NCBI GenBank assembly: GCA_029938605.1
Contig: JAOZUO010000062.1
Coordinates: 6,668-43,219 of the forward strand
Direction: 5' to 3'
DNA from: Deltaproteobacteria bacterium
Lineage (GTDB): Bacteria; Myxococcota_A; Polyangia; HGW-17; JAJRWW01
DNA length: 36,552 nucleotides
Part shown: one piece after another, positions 23,271 through 32,600 of the stretch
How the letters are laid out: each line of letters starts with the position of its first letter
How positions within the stretch are numbered: the first letter of the stretch is position 1
The notes under the pieces: model-generated
Databases searched by the model: none
What the model saw: the letters and a program-made list of their open reading frames with translations, nothing else
What the model was told of the DNA's origin: nothing
Made by a program: the position numbers and the translations under genes

Positions 23271-25097
23271 GTGGCTACGACTACCACTGCAACTACCACT
23301 GCGACGACCACTGCGACTGCGACTACCACCGGCACCGGAACCGGCACCACTCCCCCGGTTCCACCGACCTACACCGCTGATGGAATGGGGATGTTGCGTC
23401 GGGACGCTGATGTGTATGTGTTGCACCTGCAGGGTACGCGTGAGGAGATTGCCCGGCAGCACGGGGAACTGCTGCGCGACGAGATCCAGAAGGGCGTGGT
23501 GCCCCTCATGGCCAACTTCCTCGCCCAGCAGCTCAAGGACGACAGTGGTTTGGTGTCTCGCGTCAAATCGCGCGCGATTGAGGCCTTGCTGACGGGGCTG
23601 TCCCGACGGGTGGCGAAAAACGCGCCCGCGCAGTTTCGGCGGGAGCTCCACATTATTGCCGAGGCCGCCGGGCTGACGCGTCGGGATGCGGACATGGCCC
23701 TGGCCGTACCGGACACCATGATGTGGGTGGTGGGGATGGCGGACTACGCCTGGCGTGCGGGGATGGCAGTATCCCCTATGCCCAGGGGAGGCGGCGTAGG
23801 CTTCGGCTGCTCCGGCGTCATCGCCCAGCCCTCCGCCACCGCCGATGGCCACCTCCTCCAGTCGCGCAACCTGGACTACGACGGCATCGGCACCTTCGAC
23901 AAGTATCCCACGGTGGCCTTTTGCAAGCCGGTGGACGGACAGGCCTACGTGCTGATCGCCTCGGCCGGCGTGCACTCGTCGGCGCTCACGGGCATGAACG
24001 AGTCGGGGATTTTCCTGGGCTCCAACACGTCCCCCACCAAGGACGTGTCCCTGGGCGGAATGCCGTTTTTGGCCGTGAACGAGGAGGTGGTGCGACAGGC
24101 CACGAACCTCGACGAGGCCGTGGCCATCCTGGACCGCAACAAGTCTGTGAGCGGCTTCAACGTGTTGCTCTCCCATGGTCCCACGGGCGAGTCCCTCGTC
24201 GCGGAGTACTCGTCGAGCCGCCTGGGCATTCGTAAGCCCCTGGGCGGTTGCCTAGCCGCCACCAACCACTACCTGAATCAGGACACCATACCCACCATTC
24301 CGCATGTGTCGCTGGTGGACACGGTGAACACGCGGAAGCGGTACGCCCAGCTTCGTCGCAAGCTGGCCGAAGGCTATGGCTCCCTGACCGTGGACGACCT
24401 CATCGCGATGATGCGCGCCCAGCACGAGCACCCCACCGGCGAGCCGCACCCGCTGGGAGACGTAGTGTGCAACTATCTGAACATCAGCTCCGTGGTGGCC
24501 GACGTCACGGACCGGGTTTTCTGGACCACCTGTGACTCCGCCCCGTCGGCCCTGGGGCGCTATGTGCAGTTCGACCTTGCCCAGGAGCTATCGCACTTCG
24601 GCCAGCCCCGGGCCTACCCGCTGCAGGTGAAGGCAGCCGACCCCTTCCGCGCCACCTCGGACATGGATGGAGTACGGGCCTACAAACGCGCGCACCAGGC
24701 GCACTCCTACGAGGCCAAACCCGAAGAGGCCTACGTCGAGCTCGAGAACGCCCGCGCCCTGTTGCCCAAAGAGCCGCGCATTGTGCTGTCGTTGGCCCTG
24801 ATGGCCCTGCGCACGAACCAGCTCGTCGAGGCCGAGCGCCACGCCGTTGACTACCTGGCCATGGTGGAAGACTGGGACGCCCGCCGCTACCGCGCCCACC
24901 TGGTACGCGCCTGGTGCATGCAACTGCAAGGCCACCACGACGCAGCCCGTTGCCACCTCGCCGAGGCCCGGCGCCAGTCCCCCCACATGGACGACGCGGA
25001 CTGGGAGCTCCGCTACTGGTCCCACCGTCGGTTTACCCACGCCGATCGCGAGCGCCTCCACGTGGAGCTATTCAACGCCAAGCGACTGCTGGTTTGA
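23271..25097 (+). CDS. C45-type Ntn-hydrolase (acyl-CoA:6-APA acyltransferase-like) with TPR-like tail
   Basis: The core resembles the acyl-coenzyme A:6-aminopenicillanate acyltransferase/C45 family. These self-cleave before a Cys that becomes the N-terminal nucleophile and act on amides. The candidate is Cys180 in VGFGCSGVIAQP, followed by HLLQSRNLDYDG and MNESGIFLGSN. Further family features are GTREEIARQHGELL near the N-terminus and GGCLAATNHYL. The last 130 residues are helical with TPR-like pairs (EEAYVELENARALLPKEPRIVLSLALMAL). GTG at 23271 is chosen for its AAGGAGG site (23259-23265); ATG at 23244 is possible. The N-terminus is a 30-residue Thr/Ala/Gly run with no recognisable signal peptide. 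The REP array lies just upstream and may have replaced the original 5' end. Substrate unknown. Confidence 0.8.
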   Translation: MATTTTATTTATTTATATTTGTGTGTTPPVPPTYTADGMGMLRRDADVYVLHLQGTREEIARQHGELLRDEIQKGVVPLMANFLAQQLKDDSGLVSRVKSRAIEALLTGLSRRVAKNAPAQFRRELHIIAEAAGLTRRDADMALAVPDTMMWVVGMADYAWRAGMAVSPMPRGGGVGFGCSGVIAQPSATADGHLLQSRNLDYDGIGTFDKYPTVAFCKPVDGQAYVLIASAGVHSSALTGMNESGIFLGSNTSPTKDVSLGGMPFLAVNEEVVRQATNLDEAVAILDRNKSVSGFNVLLSHGPTGESLVAEYSSSRLGIRKPLGGCLAATNHYLNQDTIPTIPHVSLVDTVNTRKRYAQLRRKLAEGYGSLTVDDLIAMMRAQHEHPTGEPHPLGDVVCNYLNISSVVADVTDRVFWTTCDSAPSALGRYVQFDLAQELSHFGQPRAYPLQVKAADPFRATSDMDGVRAYKRAHQAHSYEAKPEEAYVELENARALLPKEPRIVLSLALMALRTNQLVEAERHAVDYLAMVEDWDARRYRAHLVRAWCMQLQGHHDAARCHLAEARRQSPHMDDADWELRYWSHRRFTHADRERLHVELFNAKRLLV

Positions 25098-25099
25098 TT

Positions 25100-26629
25100 T
25101 CAATGCCCTGACAGGGTAGGCACGGTGCCGCCGTCGACCTGGTCCACGAGCTCCACCAGGGCGTCGATACGTTGGTGGAGCGATGGGTCCCCAGCGGCGT
25201 CACGGCGTTCTCGCACGGCCTCCACCAGGTCCATGACGCGATTTGCCAACCGACGGTTCCAATCCTGGGCCACCTGGCGGGACCGGATCAGATCCACGGT
25301 GGCCGCCCGGTTGTCGGAAGCAGCCTCCTCCTGGGCAGCCGCCACGCTTCGCAACAACTCGTCGATCTGGCCGGCCAGGTCGCGCTCCCCGGGCTGGTTC
25401 TGGGCGCCCCGGGCCACCAGTCGCCCGCGATCGAGCCCCAGCGCCAGGACCGCACACCGCAGACGATGCACCCTCCCCTGCCCCACGCCGTGCTGCTCGT
25501 CCCACTGCTCCCCGGCCTCTTCGGCTGCCCGGTCTCGCTCCCCTTGGGCGGCGTCATGGGGTTCCAGGGCCGCCAGCGCCTCGGCCATGGGCTCGCTGCC
25601 AAGCCGCACGTACTGCACGTATCGAGCCACCTCAAGAGCCTTGGCGCGGATCCGGAGCCAGGTCCCCAGGCCCCCTTTCGCCCGCTCGTCGTCGAGCGCC
25701 TGCCGGGCCGCCTCACGCGCCGCCTCGGCCAAGCGCCCAGACACCTCCCCCGCCGCCGGCCGATCCGCCGGGTCCTTCTCCAGGCAGGACAGGATCAGCG
25801 CGTCCACCTCCTGTTGCAGGGGCGCCACGTAGCTCGGTCGCCGCTCCCGGGGAGGAGGAGGCGCGGACTCCCGGTGAGCCGCCCTGTACAGGTTCGGGGT
25901 GGCGCACTCGAAGGGCAGCCGTCCGGTACACAATTGGAAGGCCAGCACGCCCAGCGAGTAGATATCCGCGGCCGCACCGGTGTCGGGGGGCGGTTCCCCG
26001 CTGAGCTGCTCTGGCGAAGCGTAGGCTGGGTTCACCAGGTCCGCGACGCCGCCAGGGACCAGCCCCGCCGCCGCCACCAGCGCCAACCGTCCGACACCGT
26101 GGAGCTGCACCACCACGTCCTGGGGCTTGGTGGGCCCAAAACACACCTGGTCCGGACGTAGATCCCCGTGGCTCACGCCGGCGCAATGGGCGGCATCGAG
26201 TCCCTGGGCTACCTGGGCCAAAAGAGACAGCGCGCGCGGTAGAGGCATCGGCTCCGGACCGAGGTCCTTGAGATCGGCTGCGAGAGTCACCTCCCCGAAC
26301 CCCTCGGTCATCAGAAAAAACCGTCCGTCCTCCACGCGCCCCGCCAGCATCAGCCCAGCCAGGTTCCGGTGCGTCAAACCGCCTACCCGGGAGGCAGCGT
26401 CGAGCAAGCACTCCAGATCCTCATGGGCCAACCCGTCCGGCGGCGGTAACACCTCCACCAGGGCCTCGATTCCCAGCTCCTCCTGGCGCACGAGGAAACG
26501 ATCACCGGCCCCAGCCCAGGCACGGACAGCCGATTGGGCACCGGGCAAGGGTCCGACGATACCGAAACCGGGAAGTAAGCTCCGTTCCAGCGCTTCATCC
26601 ATTCTTTGCAGTCCCGTCCGGGTAGACAT
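25100..26629 (-). CDS. Ser/Thr pseudokinase-like protein
   Basis: The fold of a Hanks-type kinase is clear, but the catalytic residues are gone. HRD reads HGD (SHGDLRPDQVCF), the metal-binding DFG is replaced by LHGVGRL, and no ATP-binding Lys is seen where expected (FLVRQEELGIEALVEVLPP). The activation-segment YASPEQLSG, ADIYSLGVLAFQLCTGRLPF and CLEKDPADRP motifs are kept. After residue 330 a helical region follows, ending LVELVDQVDGGTVP. The likely role is scaffolding or allosteric sensing and not phosphotransfer. Start at 26629 (MSTRTG) after GAAGAG; the open frame begins at 26662. It converges on the C45 gene (2-bp gap) and is divergent from the FHA/PilZ gene. Confidence 0.8.
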   Translation of the reverse strand: MSTRTGLQRMDEALERSLLPGFGIVGPLPGAQSAVRAWAGAGDRFLVRQEELGIEALVEVLPPPDGLAHEDLECLLDAASRVGGLTHRNLAGLMLAGRVEDGRFFLMTEGFGEVTLAADLKDLGPEPMPLPRALSLLAQVAQGLDAAHCAGVSHGDLRPDQVCFGPTKPQDVVVQLHGVGRLALVAAAGLVPGGVADLVNPAYASPEQLSGEPPPDTGAAADIYSLGVLAFQLCTGRLPFECATPNLYRAAHRESAPPPPRERRPSYVAPLQQEVDALILSCLEKDPADRPAAGEVSGRLAEAAREAARQALDDERAKGGLGTWLRIRAKALEVARYVQYVRLGSEPMAEALAALEPHDAAQGERDRAAEEAGEQWDEQHGVGQGRVHRLRCAVLALGLDRGRLVARGAQNQPGERDLAGQIDELLRSVAAAQEEAASDNRAATVDLIRSRQVAQDWNRRLANRVMDLVEAVRERRDAAGDPSLHQRIDALVELVDQVDGGTVPTLSGH

Positions 26630-26750
26630 CCCTACTCTTCGATTGTAAAAGACCCACTGCAACTCAGCAAGCCCAGACAGTCTCCTGCCCCGCCTCCGTT
26701 TTGGTTGTTTTTACCCTTCGTCGCAGGACCACGACCGGGTAGTATTCAAA

Positions 26751-27809
26751 GTGACCATGATTAAAGCGGTGCTACAACATCCGGGTGGAAGCGTCGACCT
26801 CCTCGAGGGCGAGGTTGTCATCGGCCGGGGGCTTGGCTGCCCCATCCGCTTCAATGACCACACGGTCTCGCGCAAGCACGTGAAGATCATCGTCACCGCC
26901 GGCGGCATCACCGTGCGGGACCTGGGCAGCCGCAACGGCACCAAGCTCAACAACGTCCCCCTGGAGTCCGCGACCGCCCTCCATGACCGCGACGTCCTGC
27001 AGGTCGGCAGCGTGAGGCTCCGCCTGGTCGTGGTCGCATCGCACCAGACCTTCATGGACGAAGCCGTCACCAGCCCGGGCGCGGCCATACCTCAGGAGGA
27101 GGACGACGCGGTGGTGGACAGACACGGGGCCGAAACCGACGAGCAGTTCGAGACGGTCCCCATCCGGGTCCCGGTGGCTCACCAACCACGTCGCAGGAGC
27201 GAGAGTGGTCCGAGTGCCAGGCCCACCTATAAGCACGCACCCATCACCCTGGTGCGCGACTCTACGGAGCTGCCCCTTCCCGACCTGGTGAAACGCACCT
27301 GCCCAGACTGCCGAACCCAGGTGCCCATGACCCAACAGCAGTGCCACCAGTGTGGGTACAAGTGGCGGCTCCGGGGTCCGCTGTCAAAGACCCAGCCCAT
27401 CAACATCAGCTCCCTCTCCGATCTCCGCTTTAATGAGGAATTGAACGGAGACCTAGCCGGAGACCTGAACGGCGATCCAGATCGCCGCGCCGCCAACCGC
27501 GTGGACATCGTGGTTCCCATCATCTATCACAGTGAAAACCTCACCTTCGACGCCAAAGCCCAGAACCTCAGCCGCACGGGTGTGTTCATCGCCTCGGACC
27601 TACTGGACGCCAAGTCTACCCTCTGCACCCTACGGGTACTGCCCGATGGCCACTCGGCCATCTCCATCGGCGGCGTGGTTAAGCACGTGGTCACCTCCGC
27701 CAACGCCGAAAAGGATCAGGTCCCCGGCATGGGTATCCGCTTCCAGAAGATGAGCCGCGGCGCCATCTCCTGGATCTGGTCCGTGGTGGACGACCCCCTG
27801 AGCGACTGA
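26751..27809 (+). CDS. FHA/zinc-ribbon/PilZ protein
   Basis: A 352-residue cytoplasmic adaptor. The FHA domain (residues 15-92) has the phosphothreonine-binding set GR (25-26), SRKH (40-43) and SRNGTKLNN (60-68). A zinc ribbon CPDC...CHQC lies at 184-201. The C-terminal PilZ domain has the cyclic di-GMP motifs: the Arg motif RRAANR (245-250) and NLSRTG (272-277; N replaces the more common D). It can therefore in principle read both Ser/Thr phosphorylation and cyclic di-GMP. The start is GTG 26751 or ATG 26757; no good ribosome site is seen. It shares a 121-bp intergenic region with the pseudokinase gene. Confidence 0.88.
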   Translation: MTMIKAVLQHPGGSVDLLEGEVVIGRGLGCPIRFNDHTVSRKHVKIIVTAGGITVRDLGSRNGTKLNNVPLESATALHDRDVLQVGSVRLRLVVVASHQTFMDEAVTSPGAAIPQEEDDAVVDRHGAETDEQFETVPIRVPVAHQPRRRSESGPSARPTYKHAPITLVRDSTELPLPDLVKRTCPDCRTQVPMTQQQCHQCGYKWRLRGPLSKTQPINISSLSDLRFNEELNGDLAGDLNGDPDRRAANRVDIVVPIIYHSENLTFDAKAQNLSRTGVFIASDLLDAKSTLCTLRVLPDGHSAISIGGVVKHVVTSANAEKDQVPGMGIRFQKMSRGAISWIWSVVDDPLSD

Positions 27810-27823
27810 TCAGATCCCCAGAC

Positions 27824-28138
27824 TCACATATGGTAGCTGCGTTCGTAGAGGGGGAACGCCTCGCAGAGATCTCGGACCTCGGCGTGCACCTCGGCGTGGA
27901 CGCCGGCGTCGTCCGGGTGAGCGAGGGTGCGGTGGATGAGGTCGCAGATACGCTCCATCTCGGGGGCGCGCATGGCGCGGCTGGTGAGCGCCGGGCTACC
28001 AATGCAGATACCGCTGGTCTCGGCCAGCGGACGGGAATCGAAGGGGATGAGGTTCTTGTTGACCGTGATGCCGACGTCCTCCAGCAGCGCACCGGCGCGA
28101 CGACCGGTGAGGTCTACCTGTAGCAATGGGCTAAGCAC
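27824..28138 (-). pseudogene. glyA: C-terminal remnant of serine hydroxymethyltransferase
   Basis: The 104-residue frame reads LQVDLTGRRAGALLEDVGITVNKNLIPFDSRP, then ETSGICIGSPALTSRAMRAPEMERICDLIHRTL. This is the C-terminal quarter of GlyA, where the consensus is VDL...GITVNKN.IPFD...TSGIRIGTPALTTRG. GlyA is about 415 residues. The PLP Lys and the whole large domain are missing, and the upstream 190 bp contain no trace of them. The preserved part has no internal stop, so truncation is recent or the fragment is under some selection. Activity is not expected. Confidence 0.85.
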
Positions 28139-28213
28139 GGGGCCTCCTTCGTAGCGCGGAACTGCCGAAACCGTGGCGCAGGATTGCCGAGACCACGCCC
28201 AGTGTCAACCTGA

Positions 28214-28249
28214 CCCGACACCAGGCCCGACACCAGGCCCGACACCGGC
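28214..28249 (+). repeat. 12-bp tandem repeat upstream of the glycosyltransferase
   Basis: CCCGACACCAGG occurs at 28214-28225 and 28226-28237, then CCCGACACCGGC at 28238-28249. It lies in the 190-bp spacer between the glyA remnant and the glycosyltransferase gene, where I see no gene. Confidence 0.85.
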
Positions 28250-28343
28250 CTGGCCCCGACGGCCAGGATGCCTGGCACGAATATTGGATAACCATCGCAT
28301 ACCTGGTAGAAACTGACCCGCGTAGCCGATGGACCGATACCCC

Positions 28344-29522
28344 ATGGAAGCACTCTTCATCTCCTATAAACACCCGCCCTCCATCGGCGGGATCCAGATC
28401 CAAAACAAAGCGCTGGTGGACTCCATTGAGCGGACCCACCGGGTACACCGGCTCATCTGGGACGGCCACTCGCCGCTGCCGCTGTTTCTGGCCACGGCCG
28501 CCACGCGGGCGCTCGGGATCTTGAGAGCGAACCCGGGGATCACGGTGGTGCATCTCTGCGACGCCCTCATGGGGCTCGCCGTGCTGCCGCTCACGGCCCT
28601 ATCCGACGTGCCCATCGTGGTGACCGTACACGGGCTGGACGTAGTGCTCCCCCTCGCGCTGTGGGAGCACGTGACCGTGCGGCGCCTCAACCGCTACGCC
28701 GCGGTGATCCCGGTGAGCGAGGGCACGGCCCAGGCCTGTCGGGAGCGCGGCGTGGCCCCATCGAAGCTGCGGGTGGTCAAAAACGGCGTGGACATAGCGC
28801 TGGGAGACATCCGGCCGGACCCGCGATATCGCGCCCGACTGGAGGAGCGGCTGGGGATAGATCTGACCTCGCGGCGGGTCATCGTCCACATAGGCAGAGC
28901 TGTGCGGCGTAAGGGGATCTCGTGGTTTCTGAACCACGTGCTACGTCGCTTGGACAAGGACGTGATCTTCCTGATGATCGGCCCGCGAAGTGACACCATG
29001 GAGCGCACGACAGCGGCCCTGGAGTGGCTGCCCGACTCCTGGAAGCAACCGCTCATCCAGGTGCTGGCGCTGCCTGTGGACGAGCCGGAGATCCAGCGCG
29101 CCCTGGCCCTGCCCCAGCTACAGGGACGGGCCTTCGAGTTGGGCGCCATGCCCTTTGCGGACATGATGCAGACGCTGCTTGCGGCCGATGTGTTCGTAAT
29201 GCCCAATGTGCCCGTGGAGGGCGACGCCGAGGGGTTCGGACTGGTGGCCCTGGAGGCATCCATGTGTGGTCTGCCGGTGGTGGTGGCGGGCATGGAGGGC
29301 ATCACCGACGCCATCATCGACGGCAGCAACGGCGTCCACGTAGCCCCCATGGACGCTGACGCCTGGGTGACCCGACTCGAAGCGCTGCTGGCCGACCCGG
29401 CAAAACTGGCCAACCTTGGGCAGCGAGGCCGAGAGTTCACCCGCGACAACTTCTCCTGGGACCGCATGGCTGACGGCTACCGCGAGGTCTTCCGGGAGGT
29501 CACCGGCGGACGCTTCGCGTAG
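28344..29522 (+). CDS. GT4-family glycosyltransferase
   Basis: A retaining GT-B glycosyltransferase of about 392 residues that would add a sugar from a nucleotide donor to a glycan or lipid. The N-terminal MEALFISYKHPPSIGGIQIQNKALV has the glycine-rich GGIQ loop. In the C-terminal half VIVHIGRAVRRKGISWFLNHVL, FVMPNV and the EGFGLVALEASMCGLPVVV segment carry the family's E-x7-E motif. ATG at 28344 gives the usual short N-terminus; the in-frame ATG at 28329 is an alternative. Neither has a clear ribosome site. Neighbours are not glycan genes, so the acceptor is unknown. Confidence 0.92.
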   Translation: MEALFISYKHPPSIGGIQIQNKALVDSIERTHRVHRLIWDGHSPLPLFLATAATRALGILRANPGITVVHLCDALMGLAVLPLTALSDVPIVVTVHGLDVVLPLALWEHVTVRRLNRYAAVIPVSEGTAQACRERGVAPSKLRVVKNGVDIALGDIRPDPRYRARLEERLGIDLTSRRVIVHIGRAVRRKGISWFLNHVLRRLDKDVIFLMIGPRSDTMERTTAALEWLPDSWKQPLIQVLALPVDEPEIQRALALPQLQGRAFELGAMPFADMMQTLLAADVFVMPNVPVEGDAEGFGLVALEASMCGLPVVVAGMEGITDAIIDGSNGVHVAPMDADAWVTRLEALLADPAKLANLGQRGREFTRDNFSWDRMADGYREVFREVTGGRFA

Positions 29523-29565
29523 TGCGCTTTGTGCCACAGGTGTGATTCATAGGCGACAGTCCTTC

Positions 29566-29581
29566 CTCGATAACCATCGAG
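29566..29581. terminator. Hairpin downstream of the glycosyltransferase
   Basis: CTCGAT and ATCGAG pair perfectly around AACC, 44 bp after the glycosyltransferase stop. No T-tract follows, so a terminator role is uncertain. Confidence 0.35.
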
Positions 29582-29642
29582 TCAGGCGACTCAGACGGCT
29601 CAGGCCTCGTCGATACCGCTGGGCATTCCTCCTCGGCTTCTC

Positions 29643-29648
29643 TATAAT
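29643..29648 (+). promoter_or_regulatory. Consensus -10 box (TATAAT)
   Basis: A perfect TATAAT lies 22 bp before the ATG chosen for the MopE-like gene. The sequence 17 bp upstream (TGGGCA) is only a weak -35. Transcription from here would start near 29655 and excludes start codons at or before 29647. Confidence 0.6.
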
Positions 29649-29670
29649 GGTCAACGAGTCCAGAGGGATA

Positions 29671-32600
29671 ATGAGCCGATTCATGAACAGTAACACTGCC
29701 GTCCATCCACGCGTAACCTCGTGGCGTCTTGGGTCCATGGCGCTTGCGTTGCTCTTGGTCTTCGGGCCCCTGGGAGGATGCAAACCCCACGCCTTGCTCC
29801 TGAAGGTCTCGGCTGAGTCACGAGTGGACACTTATGATCTCACAGTAGTGAAACTGGGAAAAAATAAAACTGTGATGCTGGAGGTAGTGGGAGAGCCCGT
29901 GGACTCGGACGATCCCACCCGCGACATCAGCGAGCCCGGCAGCGAGCTCCGCCTGGCCTTGGACTTTGAAGACAAGGGGACCTACCTCATCCATATAGTG
30001 GGCCGGTCCCTGGGTCCCTGGCAGGTGTATACCCAGGTCGAACACGTCAATCGTACCACCGAGAAAAGCATCCAGCTGATCTTCACGGCCGGCATGGACG
30101 GGGACCAGGACGGCTTCATCTCCGAAGCGGCCTGCCAACAGCTCGACTCGCCGTCCATCAACTGCGACTACGCCGACTGCGACGACAACGATCCCGATAT
30201 CAACCCCTTGGCCAAGGACATCTGTGGCGACGGTATCGACCAGGACTGCGACGGCGAGGACGCCGAATGCCGGGATGCCGACGGAGACGGCTCGCCCGAG
30301 GACCTGGACTGCGACGACAACGACCCCGAGCGGTTCCCGGGCAACCCCGAGCACGCGGAGATGCCAAACGACTGCAACGGCCTGACCGTCCAAACCTGCG
30401 GCGACGGCATAGACCAGGACTGCGACTACCAGGACGCCGCCTGCGTCATCGACGACGACTGCGACGGGAGCCCCCAAGACCAGGACTGCGACGATAACAA
30501 CCCCGACATCTACCCGGGGCAGACCGAGGACTGCGAAAACAATATCGACGACAACTGCAATGATATAGTCAATGAGGGGTGCGTCAGCTGCGACCTCGAC
30601 GGGGACGGATATCAGCGGTTAGACCCGACCTCGAATCCCTCATGTCCGGAACCCGACTACCCGCCGGGGAAGGGGGTCGACTGCGACGACTTCGACTCGG
30701 GCGTCCACCCGGACATCACGATGAACTGTGGGGGCGAGGAGGGCGGAACGACGGCCACCTGCTCGGCCACGCACGTCGCCATGCACCTGTGCGACGGCAT
30801 CGACAACGACTGTGACGGGCTGGTGGACGAGGGCTGTCTGCCCACCAACTGCGATCGGGATCAGGACGGCTATCAGAACACCAGCGCCGGCTGCACTCCT
30901 GACGCCGGGGCGGAGGACTGCGACGACGACGATCCCAACGTCTACCCGGGAGCTCCGGACATCTGCGGAGACGGCGTTTTGCAAAACTGCAACACCGACA
31001 CCGCCTGCGTCAACGACAATGACGGGGACGGCTTCGACAGCTCGGTAGACTGCGACGACAGCAATGCTGGAGCTGCCGTCCACCCCGGCGCCACCGAGGT
31101 GTGCAACGGCGTGGACGACGACTGCGACGGGCTGGTAGACGAAGGCAACCCCGACGCGCTGGGCACCAAGATGGTGGACGTCTACTGCAACGACGACAAC
31201 GACGGGGATTGCGGCGTGACCCCTGGGCCGGGGCGCTGTGTCTGTGCCAAGGAGAAGCCCAATTCAGCCCGAGACGGCACCAACCGGGTGATGTGCAACG
31301 GGGAGGACATGGACGCCGTGGCCTCGCCACGCTGCTTCTTCGCGCCCCCGCCCGGCCCGGAGGAGTGCGACGCGGCGGACCACGACTGCGACGGACGCAA
31401 CGACGCCCCGAACGGCGACAACCTGCTCGAAGTGATGATGGGGTACCCGTGCGGCACCGACGTCGGCCAGTGCGTAGCCGGGCTGGTTGTCGGCTGCGAC
31501 TACACGCACACCGATTTGAACACCCTCAACATTCACTACCTCTGCGATTCGGACTTCGTCGGGCCGGAGTTCACCGAGCGTTGCAATGGATTTGACGACA
31601 CCTGCTCCGGCAGTGTGCCGCTCAACGAAGTGGACCAGGACAACGACGGCTACATCGCCTGCTCCTCCTGCGCCGGCGAAGCCTTTCCCGGCGGTTCGGG
31701 TATCGTAGGGTGTAACGACTGCGCCCCCACCACCCCCAACATCAACCCGGGACAGATGGAGATCTGCAACACCTGGGACGATGATTGCGACCCCTCCACA
31801 CCCGATGGGATTGACGTGTGCATGGGCACCACCCCGGACTGCTGCGGGACCCTCGGCCTCTGCGTGAACCTGATGACCTCCACATCCCACTGCGGTGGGT
31901 GCGGGGTTCCGTGCAACGCCCAAATCGCGAACCTCTGCACGAACGGGAACTGCCGCTGTGGATCGGGCGCCCAATGCGGATGGGGCCAGATGTGCGTGGG
32001 CACCGGATCGGCCGCCACGTGCCAATGCAACTCCATCTCCTGCCCGAACGGCTGCTGCTCGGGCACTAGCTGCGTGCCGTTCAGCAGCCAAACCGACAGC
32101 AACTGCGGCGACAACGGCGCCAACTGCGCCAACTGCCCCTACAACCGCAACTGCAACAGCGGCGTGTGTGAATGCTTCGGCGACCCCACCCCCTCCGGCG
32201 AGAGCAACTGCGGTGACGGCGTGGACAACGACTGCGACGGCGACATCGACTGTGACGACAGCCACTGCGGTGGCGACTCCTGCGGTGCCAACGGCATGAT
32301 CTGCTCTGGCAGCAACTGTGTGTGCTCGGGCAACGGAGGCACTGTACAGAGCAGCGAGTCCGCCTGCACCGACGGTCACGACAACGACTGCGATGGCTCC
32401 ACGGACTGCGGCGACCCCAACTGCAACGGCGCCTCCTGCGGCGCCAACGGCAGGGAGTGCATCAGCCTCTCCTGCCAGTGCTCGGGCAACGGAGGCACTG
32501 CCGAGGCCAACGAGTCCAGTTGCACCGACGGCCACGACAATGACTGTGACGGCACAACGGACTGCGGCGACACGAGCTGTAATGGAGCCTGGTGCGGCGC

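Noticed and set aside
22248..24176. A 642-codon open frame extending the RAYT gene upstream
   Set aside because: Beyond 23015 it reads through the REP array and antisense to the C45 gene; the ATG at 23015 has a ribosome site and a family-typical N-terminus.
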